Positions 8,412-16,744 of a stretch of 64,000 bases of DNA are shown piece after piece; the first letter of the stretch is position 1; each line of letters starts with the position of its first letter. The stretch spans positions 1,426,001 to 1,490,000 of the forward strand of contig NZ_WTYR01000001.1 of assembly GCF_009827575.1 (NCBI RefSeq), read 5' to 3'. The position numbers were made by a program, and so were the translations under genes. Source of the stretch: Alteriqipengyuania halimionae (GTDB taxonomy: Bacteria; Pseudomonadota; Alphaproteobacteria; Sphingomonadales; Sphingomonadaceae). The notes beneath the pieces were generated by a model, which saw only the letters and a list, made by a program, of their open reading frames with translations, searched no databases and had not been told where the DNA came from.

Positions 8412-8759
8412 CTATTCCCCGACCGCCTTCACCAACCTCCGCTCTAGCGGGGCCAACACGCCGCGCAGTTCCGCGCCACGTTTGAGCACCTGGCCCTGTT
8501 CACCGATCAACGCCCACATGCCCTGGCGATTGCGCATGGAGGGGCGCTTCTCGACCCGTATCTCGGGGTTTTCGGCGGTCCGTCGAAACGCGGAAAAGGC
8601 GGCGAAATCGCGGGTAAAATCCATCGCGTAATCGCGCCACTGACCGGCGGCGACCATGCGGCCGTACACGTCCATGATGCGCTGCAATTCCTGGCGCTCA
8701 AAACCAACCTGCCCGCCCTTGAGCGGAAACGGCAGCAACATTCCCGAACCGGTGCTCAT
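8412..8759 (-). CDS. DUF2794 family protein
   Basis: This 115-residue soluble protein matches the small alphaproteobacterial DUF2794 family. Features are the FERQELQRIMDVYGRMV helix, the WRDYAMDF segment, the RPSMRNRQGMWAL segment and a C-terminal basic helix. The ATG at 8759 lies 10 bases after the cysE stop; a longer in-frame reading would overlap cysE and look unlike the family. It is the last gene of the run DUF2066-hda-cysE-DUF2794, followed by a terminator. The function of the family is not established, and nothing here suggests an enzymatic motif. Confidence 0.82.
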   Translation of the reverse strand: MSTGSGMLLPFPLKGGQVGFERQELQRIMDVYGRMVAAGQWRDYAMDFTRDFAAFSAFRRTAENPEIRVEKRPSMRNRQGMWALIGEQGQVLKRGAELRGVLAPLERRLVKAVGE

Positions 8760-8769
8760 GAGTGCGACA

Positions 8770-9456
8770 TCATCCGCCGGTGTTCTCGCGCTTGTCTGCC
8801 GCATGCGAACGAATCTGCGCACGCAGGTCTGCCAGTTCGGCTTCCAGCGCGGCGAGACGCGTTTCGTCCGAAGCGCTCGGGCCGCACGGCTCCTTGCATG
8901 GGGTGCCATAAGGCAGGAAGTCCTTCGCCCATTCCTCGACCGGCACAAGCGTAGAGCGCGCCTTGAGCCCGATCATCGTCGCACCTTCGGGCACTTCATC
9001 GGTGACGACGGCATTGGACCCGATCCGCGCTCGCTCGCCGACAGTAATCGGGCCGAGGACCTGCGCGCCGGCCCCAATGATCACACCGTTGCAGATGGTC
9101 GGATGGCGTTTGCCGCCCTCCCCATTCGTCGGGTTCATTCCGCCCAGCGTCACATTCTGGTAGATCGTCACATCGTCGCCGATCTCGGCGGTTTCTCCGA
9201 TCACCGTGAAGCCATGGTCGATGAAGAAGCGCTCGCCAATCTTGGCGCCGGGATGGATGTCGATACCGGTCAGGAAGCGCGAAAAATGGTTCACGAAGCG
9301 CGCGAGGAAGAACAGTCCGCCACCGAATAGCCAATGCGCGACCCGGTGCAGTCCGAGCGCGAGGACGCCCGGATACAGCAGCACCTCGGCACGCGAACGC
9401 GGCGCGGGATCGCGCGCGCGGATCGAGTCGAGATAGGCCTTCAGTGAGCCGAACAA
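8770..9456 (-). CDS. cysE: Serine O-acetyltransferase (CysE/EpsC type)
   Basis: CysE acetylates serine with acetyl-CoA to give O-acetylserine, the direct precursor of cysteine. The protein is of the short EpsC type without the long N-terminal helical domain. After an N-terminal helical region ([18 protein letters not shown]) comes a left-handed beta-helix (about residues 65-175) with hexapeptide repeats, including [11 protein letters not shown] and [17 protein letters not shown] (catalytic Asp-His) and the GKRHPTI loop. I place the start at TTG 9456, which has GGAG 7 bases upstream and gives the usual LFGSL N-terminus (228 residues); an ATG further up would overlap the hda-like gene. A charged, Ala-rich tail follows the helix. 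Confidence 0.93.
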   Translation of the reverse strand: MFGSLKAYLDSIRARDPAPRSRAEVLLYPGVLALGLHRVAHWLFGGGLFFLARFVNHFSRFLTGIDIHPGAKIGERFFIDHGFTVIGETAEIGDDVTIYQNVTLGGMNPTNGEGGKRHPTICNGVIIGAGAQVLGPITVGERARIGSNAVVTDEVPEGATMIGLKARSTLVPVEEWAKDFLPYGTPCKEPCGPSASDETRLAALEAELADLRAQIRSHAADKRENTGG

Positions 9457-9475
9457 ATAAGCTCTCCGGTCGTCG

Positions 9476-10111
9476 TCACAACAAGTCTGGCTGGTCCGCT
9501 TCGGGATCGCCACCTTGCAGAATATCGAGCGCATCACGCCAGATCGCAAGGGTTGCGGGCTGTTTTCTTTCCAGGCTCAATCGGTCGATCGTCTCCACCA
9601 GCGCCTCGATCGCGGCATAATCGCGAGTCGCGCGGGGCACGAGATAGGCGCTCGCACCCTCGGGCATGGCGACTCCGCGCGACGTCGCATGCTCGGCGAT
9701 CAGTTCGGCCAGCATGCTATCGTCGGGCGGTCCGATGGTGAGCTGGAGCGCGGCCCCCATCCGGCTGCGCAGGTCGGGCAGGCGAATGTCCCACGGACCC
9801 GCTGCGCGCGTGAGCAATAGCGGCCGGCCCGCCTCCTGCGCGCGATTCCAGAGGTGAAACAGCTCGGTCTCGTCGATCCGGTCCGCATCGTCGATCGCTT
9901 GCCCGCGTCCGAGCCCGGAGAACCAGCGCGCGAACAGCGACTTGCCCGAACGCGGCGGGCCGGCGAGTACGGCGGTGTGGAAGGGCCAGCCTTCGGGCGA
10001 TTGCAGCGCTTCTGCAACCGCGCGATTGCCGCTGCCCAGCACGATACGGCGGGCATGGCCTGGCATCGCCTCGGCAAGAGGCAAGGCGATCTGCCGGTGC
10101 TTCTCGCTCAC
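9476..10111 (-). CDS. Hda-like regulator of DnaA (AAA+ domain)
   Basis: This 211-residue protein corresponds to the AAA+ core of DnaA without the DNA-binding domain IV, as in Hda/HdaA. Those proteins act with the DNA polymerase clamp to inactivate DnaA-ATP after initiation. It has a Walker A loop GPPRSGKS, a Walker B-like [10 protein letters not shown] and the downstream [11 protein letters not shown] region. The N-terminal QIALPLAE segment resembles a clamp-binding motif (QxxLPL). It is translated from a start overlapping the stop of the DUF2066 gene by 4 bases, the conserved alphaproteobacterial arrangement. Homology to Hda is confident; regulatory activity is inferred. Confidence 0.87.
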   Translation of the reverse strand: MSEKHRQIALPLAEAMPGHARRIVLGSGNRAVAEALQSPEGWPFHTAVLAGPPRSGKSLFARWFSGLGRGQAIDDADRIDETELFHLWNRAQEAGRPLLLTRAAGPWDIRLPDLRSRMGAALQLTIGPPDDSMLAELIAEHATSRGVAMPEGASAYLVPRATRDYAAIEALVETIDRLSLERKQPATLAIWRDALDILQGGDPEADQPDLL

Positions 10112-11370
10112 CGGGAGATCGTCAGCCGGTTGCCGCTGCCGCTGACACTGAAGCCGGCATCGCGCAGCCCCTTGCGCAGCGCCGCCTCGTCACCAGTGAA
10201 GACGATGCCGAGCACCGACGTACCGCCGAGCGCGGTCGAGCGGATCGACGCACTGCCTACTCCGGGAACGCCGCGGACAGATGAGAGCGTCCGGTCGATC
10301 GCGCCTGCATCGGGCGAGGCAAATTGCAACTGGAAGGACTGGACCGGGATCGAGGTTTCGATCGGCGCAGGCGTATCGCCCGGCGTTTCGGTCGCCTCGG
10401 GCGGCGGCGGCGGCGGTGCAGCCGGCGGATTAAGGGCATCGCGTCCCGCCGCGATCAGCGACGACACCCAACCGGGAATGGTCTGGCGCTGACGCAGCGA
10501 GCTGTCGGGCGTCAGAATCCCTTGTTCGAGCGCGAGTTCGTAGGCGCGGTTCATCCGGACCACGGCCTGCGAGAGCATTTGCGGCAATTTGTCCTGGCTA
10601 TCCGCGCGGAGGCGGAAGCTGGCGAGATAGCGATTGTCCGGGCCGTAACGCGCGGTGAAGGTCCCCACCACCGGGCCGCCGGGATACTCGAAATCGAGTT
10701 CGGCCATCGGCATGATGACGTCCGCAGCATCGAACTTGCCGAGAATATTGCGCCACCAGATACGGCTCCGTTGCCCCGCATTGCCGGCAGTGATGAGCAG
10801 CGATTCGCCACCCGATCCGGCCGGACGCACATAGTCGATCTGGCTTTCGCCCGCGCGATACTGTGCCCAGGCGCGCTGCCACGGACCGCGCGTTTCGTAA
10901 ACCTGCGCCACGCCGCCGGTATAGAGGACCGGGATGGTCAGCAGCGGAGCGGAGCGCGCGCCACCGCTTTTGCCGCCAACGAATTGGCCGGCGCGCTGGC
11001 GATCGAACACGACACCCAGCGTGGCGATGTAGCGGCGCGGGCCGATCTGTTCGCGCTCGATGATGATCGCGCTGGACATGCCTTCGAGCTGCGAATCGCT
11101 GCGCGACGGGCCACCGAGTTTCTCCCAGCCCTTGCGTCGGGCTTCCGCCCAGCCCTTTTCGCGCGCGTCTTCGGCGCTCGATCCGGTCACGTCGACCTTG
11201 ATGTCGTACACCTCGATATCCCCGGTCGCGGCGACCGGCGCGATCCCGCGCTCGCCCATTACCTGTGCCCACAGGGCAGCCCCGGCAAAGGCCAGCGCAA
11301 GCACGGCCAGGAGGCCGACCACACGCAGCGAAAGGGCGGTTTGGCGAGAGGAGATAGGGTGCGACATCAT
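10108..11370 (-). CDS. Exported DUF2066-type protein
   Basis: This 420-residue protein has an N-terminal hydrophobic segment ([21 protein letters not shown], about 15-35) that is a signal anchor or signal peptide. The following region ([22 protein letters not shown], then [20 protein letters not shown]) resembles DUF2066. A proline-rich linker (about 318-332) leads to a small C-terminal beta-alpha domain ending in [15 protein letters not shown], which has the shape of a heavy-metal-associated-type fold but no CxxC. It is transcribed divergently from purM, with hda immediately downstream. This neighbourhood is conserved in alphaproteobacteria; no function is known to me. Confidence 0.78.
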   Translation of the reverse strand: MMSHPISSRQTALSLRVVGLLAVLALAFAGAALWAQVMGERGIAPVAATGDIEVYDIKVDVTGSSAEDAREKGWAEARRKGWEKLGGPSRSDSQLEGMSSAIIIEREQIGPRRYIATLGVVFDRQRAGQFVGGKSGGARSAPLLTIPVLYTGGVAQVYETRGPWQRAWAQYRAGESQIDYVRPAGSGGESLLITAGNAGQRSRIWWRNILGKFDAADVIMPMAELDFEYPGGPVVGTFTARYGPDNRYLASFRLRADSQDKLPQMLSQAVVRMNRAYELALEQGILTPDSSLRQRQTIPGWVSSLIAAGRDALNPPAAPPPPPPEATETPGDTPAPIETSIPVQSFQLQFASPDAGAIDRTLSSVRGVPGVGSASIRSTALGGTSVLGIVFTGDEAALRKGLRDAGFSVSGSGNRLTISR

Positions 11371-11435
11371 CGAATGCGTGCGCTTTTGCCCAAAGGGGCG
11401 TGGAAATCCAAGCGCGAAAGCGTATGGAGCCGCGC

Positions 11436-12533
11436 ATGACGTCGAAAAATGGCAGCTACACCTACGAACAGGCCGGAGTCTCGATCGAGAGCGGCAATGC
11501 TTTGGTCAAGGCGATCGGGCCGCTGGTGAAGGCGACTGCGCGCGCCGGCGCCGATGGCGAAATCGGCGGGTTCGGGGGATTCTTCGATCCCAAGGCCGCG
11601 GGCTACGAGGATCCGCTTCTCGTTGCCGCAAATGACGGGGTCGGCACCAAGCTGAAGCTCGCAATCGATCATGACCGACACGACAGCGTCGGAATCGATC
11701 TGGTCGCGATGTGCGTCAACGATCTGATCGTCCAGGGCGCCGAGCCGCTGTTCTTTCTCGATTACTTCGCAACCGGAAAGCTCGAGAACGGCATTGCCGA
11801 ACGCGTGATCGCGGGCATCGCCGACGGCTGCAAACAGGCCGGATGCGCGCTGATCGGCGGCGAAACGGCGGAAATGCCAGGCATGTATGCGAAGGGCGAC
11901 TACGATCTGGCGGGTTTCTGCGTCGGCGCGGTCGAACGCGGCGAGCAACTGACCGGCGACAAGGTTGCAGCGGGCGACGTGCTGCTCGGCCTCGCCAGCT
12001 CGGGCGTCCATTCGAACGGCTATTCGCTGGTCCGCAGGCTGGCGGAAGACAAGGGCTGGAAGCTCGATCGCCCCGCGCTGTTCGACAATGAACGCCTGTT
12101 GATCGACGCCCTGATCGAACCGACGCGCATCTACGTGGCGAGCCTGCTGCCCGCGATCCGTGCAGGTCGGATCCACGCCCTTGCCCATATCACCGGCGGC
12201 GGCCTGCTCGAGAATATTCCGCGGGTCCTGCCCAAGGGACTGCATGCGACCGTCGACGCCGATAGCTGGGCCCAGCCCGGCCTGATCGCGTTTCTGCAAG
12301 CGCAGGGGAACATCGAACCGGCAGAGATGGCGCGCACCTTCAATTGCGGCGTCGGTATGGTGCTGGCGGTGGCCGAAAGAGAGGTCGAAGGGCTGACCGC
12401 CGATCTCGAATCTGCAGGCGAGACGGTGCTGCGAATCGGCTCAATTGGCGAAGGCGAGCGCGGCTGCACCGTGCGCGGCTCGCAGGCCACCTGGGCTGCA
12501 CGCGAGGACTGGTCGGCGACGCACAATGCCTGA
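11436..12533 (+). CDS. purM: Phosphoribosylformylglycinamidine cyclo-ligase PurM
   Basis: PurM closes FGAM to AIR using ATP, the fifth step of purine synthesis. The 365-residue protein starts [18 protein letters not shown] and has the conserved [31 protein letters not shown] and [13 protein letters not shown] segments. Three in-frame ATGs exist upstream of the conserved core; the one at 11436 gives the standard N-terminus and has GGAG about 6 bases away. It shares a 66-base divergent interval with the DUF2066 gene and overlaps purN by 8 bases downstream, so the two purine genes are co-translated. Confidence 0.96.
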   Translation: MTSKNGSYTYEQAGVSIESGNALVKAIGPLVKATARAGADGEIGGFGGFFDPKAAGYEDPLLVAANDGVGTKLKLAIDHDRHDSVGIDLVAMCVNDLIVQGAEPLFFLDYFATGKLENGIAERVIAGIADGCKQAGCALIGGETAEMPGMYAKGDYDLAGFCVGAVERGEQLTGDKVAAGDVLLGLASSGVHSNGYSLVRRLAEDKGWKLDRPALFDNERLLIDALIEPTRIYVASLLPAIRAGRIHALAHITGGGLLENIPRVLPKGLHATVDADSWAQPGLIAFLQAQGNIEPAEMARTFNCGVGMVLAVAEREVEGLTADLESAGETVLRIGSIGEGERGCTVRGSQATWAAREDWSATHNA

Positions 12534-13110
12534 CGCGACGCGTGCCCGCGCCAAGGTCGCGGTGCTACTGTCGGGGGCCGGAACCAATATGGCCGCGCTG
12601 CTCTATGCCAGCCGCCTGCCCGATGCGCCGTATGAGATCGTGCTCGTCGCCAGCAACGATCCCGATGCGGATGGCCTCGCCCTAGCCCGCGATGAAAATG
12701 TGCCAACCTTCGCTCTCTCCCACAAGGGCATGGACCGCCCGACGCACGAAGAGCGCATGGACGCCGCAATCCGCGAAAGCGGCGCCGAATATGTCGCGCT
12801 GGCGGGGTATATGCGCATTCTCGGCAGCGATTTCGTTGCGCGCTGGGAGTGCCGGATGCTCAACATCCACCCCTCGCTATTGCCGAAATACAAGGGCCTC
12901 GACACCCACGCCCGCGCGCTCGAAGCGGGCGATTCGCGCCATGGCTGCTCGGTGCACCTCGTCACGCCCGAGCTCGACGACGGTCCGGTCCTGGGCCAGC
13001 TCGACATCGCGATCCGCGCCGAAGACACGCCCGAAACCCTGGCCGCGCGGGTTAAGTTTGCCGAGCACCAGCTCTATCCGCGCATGTTGGGCGATCACGT
13101 GTCGCGTTGA
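12526..13110 (+). CDS. purN: Phosphoribosylglycinamide formyltransferase PurN
   Basis: PurN formylates GAR with 10-formyl-THF to give FGAR, the third step of purine synthesis. The 194-residue protein has the phosphate loop LLSGAGTNM, the AGYMRIL segment, the catalytic [20 protein letters not shown] block (Asn and His) and the Asp of DDGPVLGQ. The ATG at 12526 lies inside the end of purM (8-base overlap). A longer in-frame reading would run far into purM. Only PurQ, PurM and PurN of the pathway are present in the window. Confidence 0.96.
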   Translation: MPDATRARAKVAVLLSGAGTNMAALLYASRLPDAPYEIVLVASNDPDADGLALARDENVPTFALSHKGMDRPTHEERMDAAIRESGAEYVALAGYMRILGSDFVARWECRMLNIHPSLLPKYKGLDTHARALEAGDSRHGCSVHLVTPELDDGPVLGQLDIAIRAEDTPETLAARVKFAEHQLYPRMLGDHVSR

Positions 13111-13159
13111 TGGAGATCCCAAGCAAAGGCTTTGGCGCATATTGCGGAACGCTGGGCGC

Positions 13160-13552
13160 CTAGCCGACCGTATCGACGCCTTCGGGATACCAGGTGAATT
13201 CAGCCCGCAGCCCGTCGGGATCCGGAATAAAGAGCGCTTTGGCGCCGCCCAAATCCTGGATCGGCTGAACATCCAGCCCGCCCTCGATCAGGGCCTGGCG
13301 CAAATCCTCGACCGCCTGGGCGCTGTCCATGGCAAAGCCCCAATGATTGAGCCCCGCACCGTAGCGTTCATAAGGAGCAGTCCCAACCTCCGCTTGCATG
13401 AACTGGAGCCAAAAGCCATCTCCGTCGGTCCAAATTCCCGGCTTGGGAGACGAGAATCCGATCATCGGCAAAAGCAGGTCGTAATGTCGCTCGCTCGCGG
13501 CGCGGTCCGTGTAGAGGATCGTCAGATGGTCGAGGCGCAGCTTGCTGCTCAT
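13160..13552 (-). CDS. VOC-family (glyoxalase/bleomycin-resistance fold) protein
   Basis: This 130-residue protein has a vicinal oxygen chelate fold: a first beta-alpha-beta-beta-beta module opening with LDHLTILYTDRAASERHYDLLLP, and a second module with LNHWGFAMDSAQAVEDLRQAL and ALFIPDPDGLRAEFTW. The typical metal-ligand positions are partly visible (His in LDHL, His in LNHW, Glu in AEFTW). VOC proteins include glyoxalases, dioxygenases and resistance proteins; nothing here fixes the substrate. It stands alone between purN (convergent) and the ndk terminator. Confidence 0.82.
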   Translation of the reverse strand: MSSKLRLDHLTILYTDRAASERHYDLLLPMIGFSSPKPGIWTDGDGFWLQFMQAEVGTAPYERYGAGLNHWGFAMDSAQAVEDLRQALIEGGLDVQPIQDLGGAKALFIPDPDGLRAEFTWYPEGVDTVG

Positions 13553-13580
13553 CTTCGCGATATGGGAGAGCCCCCATACA

Positions 13581-13614
13581 AAACAAGCGGCGCTCCCGAT
13601 GGGGAACGCCGCTT
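13581..13614 (-). terminator. Rho-independent terminator after ndk (minus), also U-rich on plus
   Basis: AAGCGGCG (13585-13592) pairs perfectly with CGCCGCTT (13607-13614), with a further CCC/GGG inner stem. On the minus strand the stem is followed by GTTTTG; on the plus strand by TTATTT. Its natural user is ndk on the minus strand, 54 bases upstream. Confidence 0.8.
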
Positions 13615-13667
13615 TTATTTGTCGCTGAAGCGGAAGTCTTCAGCCGACGATGTCTTCGCCGTTGGCT

Positions 13668-14090
13668 TTAGCCGACAATCTCATCATCGCTGAAGAAGAA
13701 CGCGATTTCGGTTGCGGCGTTTTCGTCGCTGTCCGAGCCGTGCACGGAGTTGGCTTCGATCGATTCGGCATAGGTCTTGCGGATCGTGCCTTCATCGGCA
13801 TCGGCCGGGTTGGTCGCGCCCATGATGTCGCGGTTGCGCTTCACGGCGTCTTCGCCTTCGAGCACCTGCACGACCACCGGGCCGGAGATCATGAAGTCGA
13901 CCAGTTCGCCGTAGAACGGACGCTCGGCGTGGACTTCGTAGAACTTCTTTGCCTGCTCTTCGCTCATGAGGATGCGCTTGGAGGCGACGACGCGCAGGCC
14001 GGCTTCTTCCAGCATCTTGGTGACCGCGCCGGTCAGGTTGCGGCGCGTCGCGTCGGGCTTGATGATCGAAAAGGTGCGGGTAACCGCCAT
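13668..14090 (-). CDS. ndk: Nucleoside diphosphate kinase
   Basis: Ndk equilibrates NTPs and dNTPs by a ping-pong phosphohistidine mechanism. The 140-residue protein has the [13 protein letters not shown] start, the [17 protein letters not shown] block and the active-site His in ANSVHGSDS. Length and motifs are typical of a bacterial Ndk. It ends a minus-strand run pepA-holC-lipoprotein-ndk and is followed by a strong terminator. Confidence 0.97.
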   Translation of the reverse strand: MAVTRTFSIIKPDATRRNLTGAVTKMLEEAGLRVVASKRILMSEEQAKKFYEVHAERPFYGELVDFMISGPVVVQVLEGEDAVKRNRDIMGATNPADADEGTIRKTYAESIEANSVHGSDSDENAATEIAFFFSDDEIVG

Positions 14091-14224
14091 GGGTAATTCC
14101 TTGGAATGTCAGAAGGGAGGGGTCTCTCGCGCGCGCCCCTAGCGCCCGCATGCGCGCGAGGCAAGATGCGTCGGCTTCGGCGGAGGCTTCTGCGATCGGC
14201 GCGCGCCGCCACCGAAAGATCCGC

Positions 14225-14716
14225 TCAGCCCCCTCTCCCCACGGTCAGCGAGGCCTCGGTGCCTTCCTCTACAGCGCGGGCGTTAATCGAGAATATCGCA
14301 TCGTCGCGCGTCTGCCCGGTAAGCATCCGCCCCGTTTCGACCTTAAGATCCATCTTGATCCCAAAGCCCGCCGCTTCGGCCTGTCTGCGATAGAAGGCGA
14401 CGATCTCTTCGGCCGAATCATCGCTTTCGAACGTGATGATCTGTCCCGACTGCGGCCCGCCGCCCATCGTGATGTCGCTGGTGACCGTTGCGCCAGGATA
14501 GGGTGAGAAGCCCTGGGGCCACTTGGCATCGTTGCCGCCGCGCTTGGCGATCTTGATCGATTCGCCATCCTTGCTGGTGATGCGGACCTGCTCGCCATCG
14601 CCGCTGTCGTCGATCACGACGTCGCTTTCGGGCGTGGTCACGGTGGTGGTATCGTCCTCGGAACCGCCGCACGCTGCAAGCAAGCCGAAGAGGGCGGTGA
14701 CGGCAATGGCGCGCAT
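14225..14716 (-). CDS. Putative lipoprotein of unknown function
   Basis: This 163-residue protein has a short signal peptide ending in a lipobox (GLLAAC, lipidated Cys16), then an acidic Thr/Asp-rich linker (about 18-42) and a compact domain. The domain contains QVRITSKDGESIKIAKRGG and the EEIVAFYRRQAEAAGFGIKMD helix-strand unit, which is reminiscent of the envelope stress-type DUF4377-like or BON-like alpha-beta folds but not assignable by eye. It lies between holC and ndk on the same strand, 32 bases after holC. Function unknown. Confidence 0.78.
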   Translation of the reverse strand: MRAIAVTALFGLLAACGGSEDDTTTVTTPESDVVIDDSGDGEQVRITSKDGESIKIAKRGGNDAKWPQGFSPYPGATVTSDITMGGGPQSGQIITFESDDSAEEIVAFYRRQAEAAGFGIKMDLKVETGRMLTGQTRDDAIFSINARAVEEGTEASLTVGRGG

Positions 14717-14748
14717 GGGCGAATCTCCTTCGAGCGCCGTCTAGCAAA

Positions 14749-15177
14749 TTACGGGCCCTGCCGCCATTTGCCGCCTTCCTGCTTCCAGAAGAACCCCTCG
14801 ACATCGTCGCGCGCGGACGTTTCGCGCCAGACATTGCGCGCATCATCGCGGTGATCATCGTCGAACAAGAAGAAAATGCGCGCGAAATCATTGCTATCGC
14901 GCCATTGGCCATCGGCGATCAAAAGCAGTTTCGCGTCGTTGGCGGCAGAGAGATCGCCGCCGATAAGAAGAGGCTGCCGCTCGGCATGCGGGGTGCCCTC
15001 CTCGCCATGCGCGAGGAAGCCGTCCTGCCCCCACAATGCATCCGAAAGCGCGGTGCGCTGCGCCGCATCGGCGGAGACCACCAGCATGCGTTCGCCCGCC
15101 GCAAGTGCTTTCGCAGCCAGCGGCGGGACGATCCGTTCGGCAGGCACCTGCCCGAGGACGTAGAAATCGACGCGCAT
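14749..15177 (-). CDS. holC: DNA polymerase III chi subunit HolC
   Basis: HolC links the clamp loader to single-strand DNA-binding protein. The 142-residue protein has the MRVDFYVLGQ start, the ALAAGERMLVVSADAAQRTALSDALW region and the LLLIADGQ and FFLFDD segments typical of chi. Of two in-frame ATGs, the first directly abuts the AGAGG ribosome site, so the second (15177), which is 6 bases from it, must be used. The gene follows pepA by 29 bases, the widespread pepA-holC order. Sequence similarity in the chi family is low, but context supports the call. Confidence 0.88.
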   Translation of the reverse strand: MRVDFYVLGQVPAERIVPPLAAKALAAGERMLVVSADAAQRTALSDALWGQDGFLAHGEEGTPHAERQPLLIGGDLSAANDAKLLLIADGQWRDSNDFARIFFLFDDDHRDDARNVWRETSARDDVEGFFWKQEGGKWRQGP

Positions 15178-15206
15178 CGCCATCCTCTATCGGGCGCGTC
15201 GCACGC

Positions 15207-16646
15207 TCAGCTTTCCAGCGTATCGCGTACGAAGCGGTCGATCAGGCGCACGCCGTATCCGGTCGCGCCCTTGTCGTAGGTAGCGCCCGGCTTGTCGCTC
15301 CACACCATGCCGGCGATGTCGCAATGCGCCCACGGCGTGTCGTCGAGGATGAAGCGCTGGAGGAACTGCGCCGCGGTGATCGAGCCGGCCACGCGCGGAC
15401 CGATATTCTTCATGTCGGCGATCGGCGATTCGAGCAGCTTGTCGTACGCCGGCGACAGCGGGAAGCGCCACAGCTTGTCGCCGCTTTCCTTGCCGGCTGC
15501 GAGCAGCGCATCGGCGAGATCGTCATTGTTCGAGAACACGCCGGCATATTCGTGGCCGAGGGCGATGAGCATCGCGCCCGTGAGCGTGGCGAAGTCGACG
15601 ATCTGTGCAGGTTTGTGCTCCGTCTGCACCCAGTGCAGCGCATCGGCCAGCACCAGACGCCCTTCGGCATCGGTGTTGAGCACTTCGATCGTCTGGCCCG
15701 ACATCGAGGTCACGATATCGCCGGGGCGCTGGGCCGCGGCATCGGGCATGTTCTCGACAAGGCCGCACACGCCGACGATGTTGGCCTTAGCCTTGCGCTT
15801 TGCCAACGCCAGCATCGCACCGGCGACGGCCCCTGCGCCGCCCATGTCCCATTTCATGTCTTCCATGCCGGGTCCGGGCTTCAGCGAAATGCCGCCGGTG
15901 TCGAAGGTGACGCCCTTGCCCACGAACGCAGTCGGCGCGTCGCCTGCCTCACCGCCATTCCAGACGACGCACAGCAGGCGCGGATCGCGAACAGAGCCCT
16001 GCGCAACGCCCAGCAGCGAACCCATGCCGAGATCGGTCATCTGCTGCTTGTCGAGCACGGTGATTTCGAGGCCGGTGCCAGCGTAGGTTTCGCGGCAGAT
16101 GTCGACGAAGCTCTCGGGGTAAAGCGTGTTGGCCGGTTCGGCGATCAGGTGCTTGGTGAACTCGATCCCTTCGGCCAGCGCCGCTTCGGTTTCCCAGGCT
16201 TCAGACGTTCCGGCGGGCGCGCCAATGACTTCGATCGTCTCGATCGTGCGCTTCTGCTCGTCCTTCAGCTTGGTCTTGAAGCGCTCGTGACGCCAGTTGC
16301 GCAGCTTCATGCCGAGCAGCAGCGCGGCGGCGTCTTCGGCGTTCAGATCGCTGTCCGACAGGTCGAGCGCGATCGTGCTTTCACCGCTGGTCCAGTACTT
16401 CGCCACGGCCGCACCGCCGGCCTTTTCCAGATCTGCGGCCTTCTTGTCCTCGCCCAAACCGACCAGCGCGAGTCGGCCACCGTCGTGGAAAATCTCGAGC
16501 ACTTGCCCGGCCTTGCCGGTGAAGCGGGCGCGTTCGGCATTGTCGCGCGCGACCGGCGGCATCGATGCGGGAAGATCGTTCTTGGAAACGGGCACGACGC
16601 GCAGCGCATCGGCGCTTCCGGCGTTATCGACGAAACGGATGTTCAT
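15207..16646 (-). CDS. pepA: Leucyl aminopeptidase (M17) PepA
   Basis: PepA is a di-metal cytosolic aminopeptidase that releases N-terminal residues. The M17 active-site blocks are present: KGVTFDTGGISLKPG (Lys and Asp ligands), MKWDMGGAGAVAG and the NTDAEGRLVLADAL signature (Asp, Glu and catalytic Arg). An N-terminal domain of about 165 residues precedes the catalytic domain. I chose the ATG at 16646, which has GGAGAG just upstream and gives a 479-residue protein, rather than an earlier start lacking such a site. It is transcribed divergently from lptD and heads the pepA-holC-lipoprotein-ndk run. Confidence 0.96.
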   Translation of the reverse strand: MNIRFVDNAGSADALRVVPVSKNDLPASMPPVARDNAERARFTGKAGQVLEIFHDGGRLALVGLGEDKKAADLEKAGGAAVAKYWTSGESTIALDLSDSDLNAEDAAALLLGMKLRNWRHERFKTKLKDEQKRTIETIEVIGAPAGTSEAWETEAALAEGIEFTKHLIAEPANTLYPESFVDICRETYAGTGLEITVLDKQQMTDLGMGSLLGVAQGSVRDPRLLCVVWNGGEAGDAPTAFVGKGVTFDTGGISLKPGPGMEDMKWDMGGAGAVAGAMLALAKRKAKANIVGVCGLVENMPDAAAQRPGDIVTSMSGQTIEVLNTDAEGRLVLADALHWVQTEHKPAQIVDFATLTGAMLIALGHEYAGVFSNNDDLADALLAAGKESGDKLWRFPLSPAYDKLLESPIADMKNIGPRVAGSITAAQFLQRFILDDTPWAHCDIAGMVWSDKPGATYDKGATGYGVRLIDRFVRDTLES

Positions 16647-16744
16647 GGGCTCTCCACAGCGTAATGAGGGTGTCGGCACGAGGTTCTTGCGACCCCGGCA
16701 AAGTGCGGATTGCGATTAGGCGCGGGCGGTGCGATAGGCAAGCC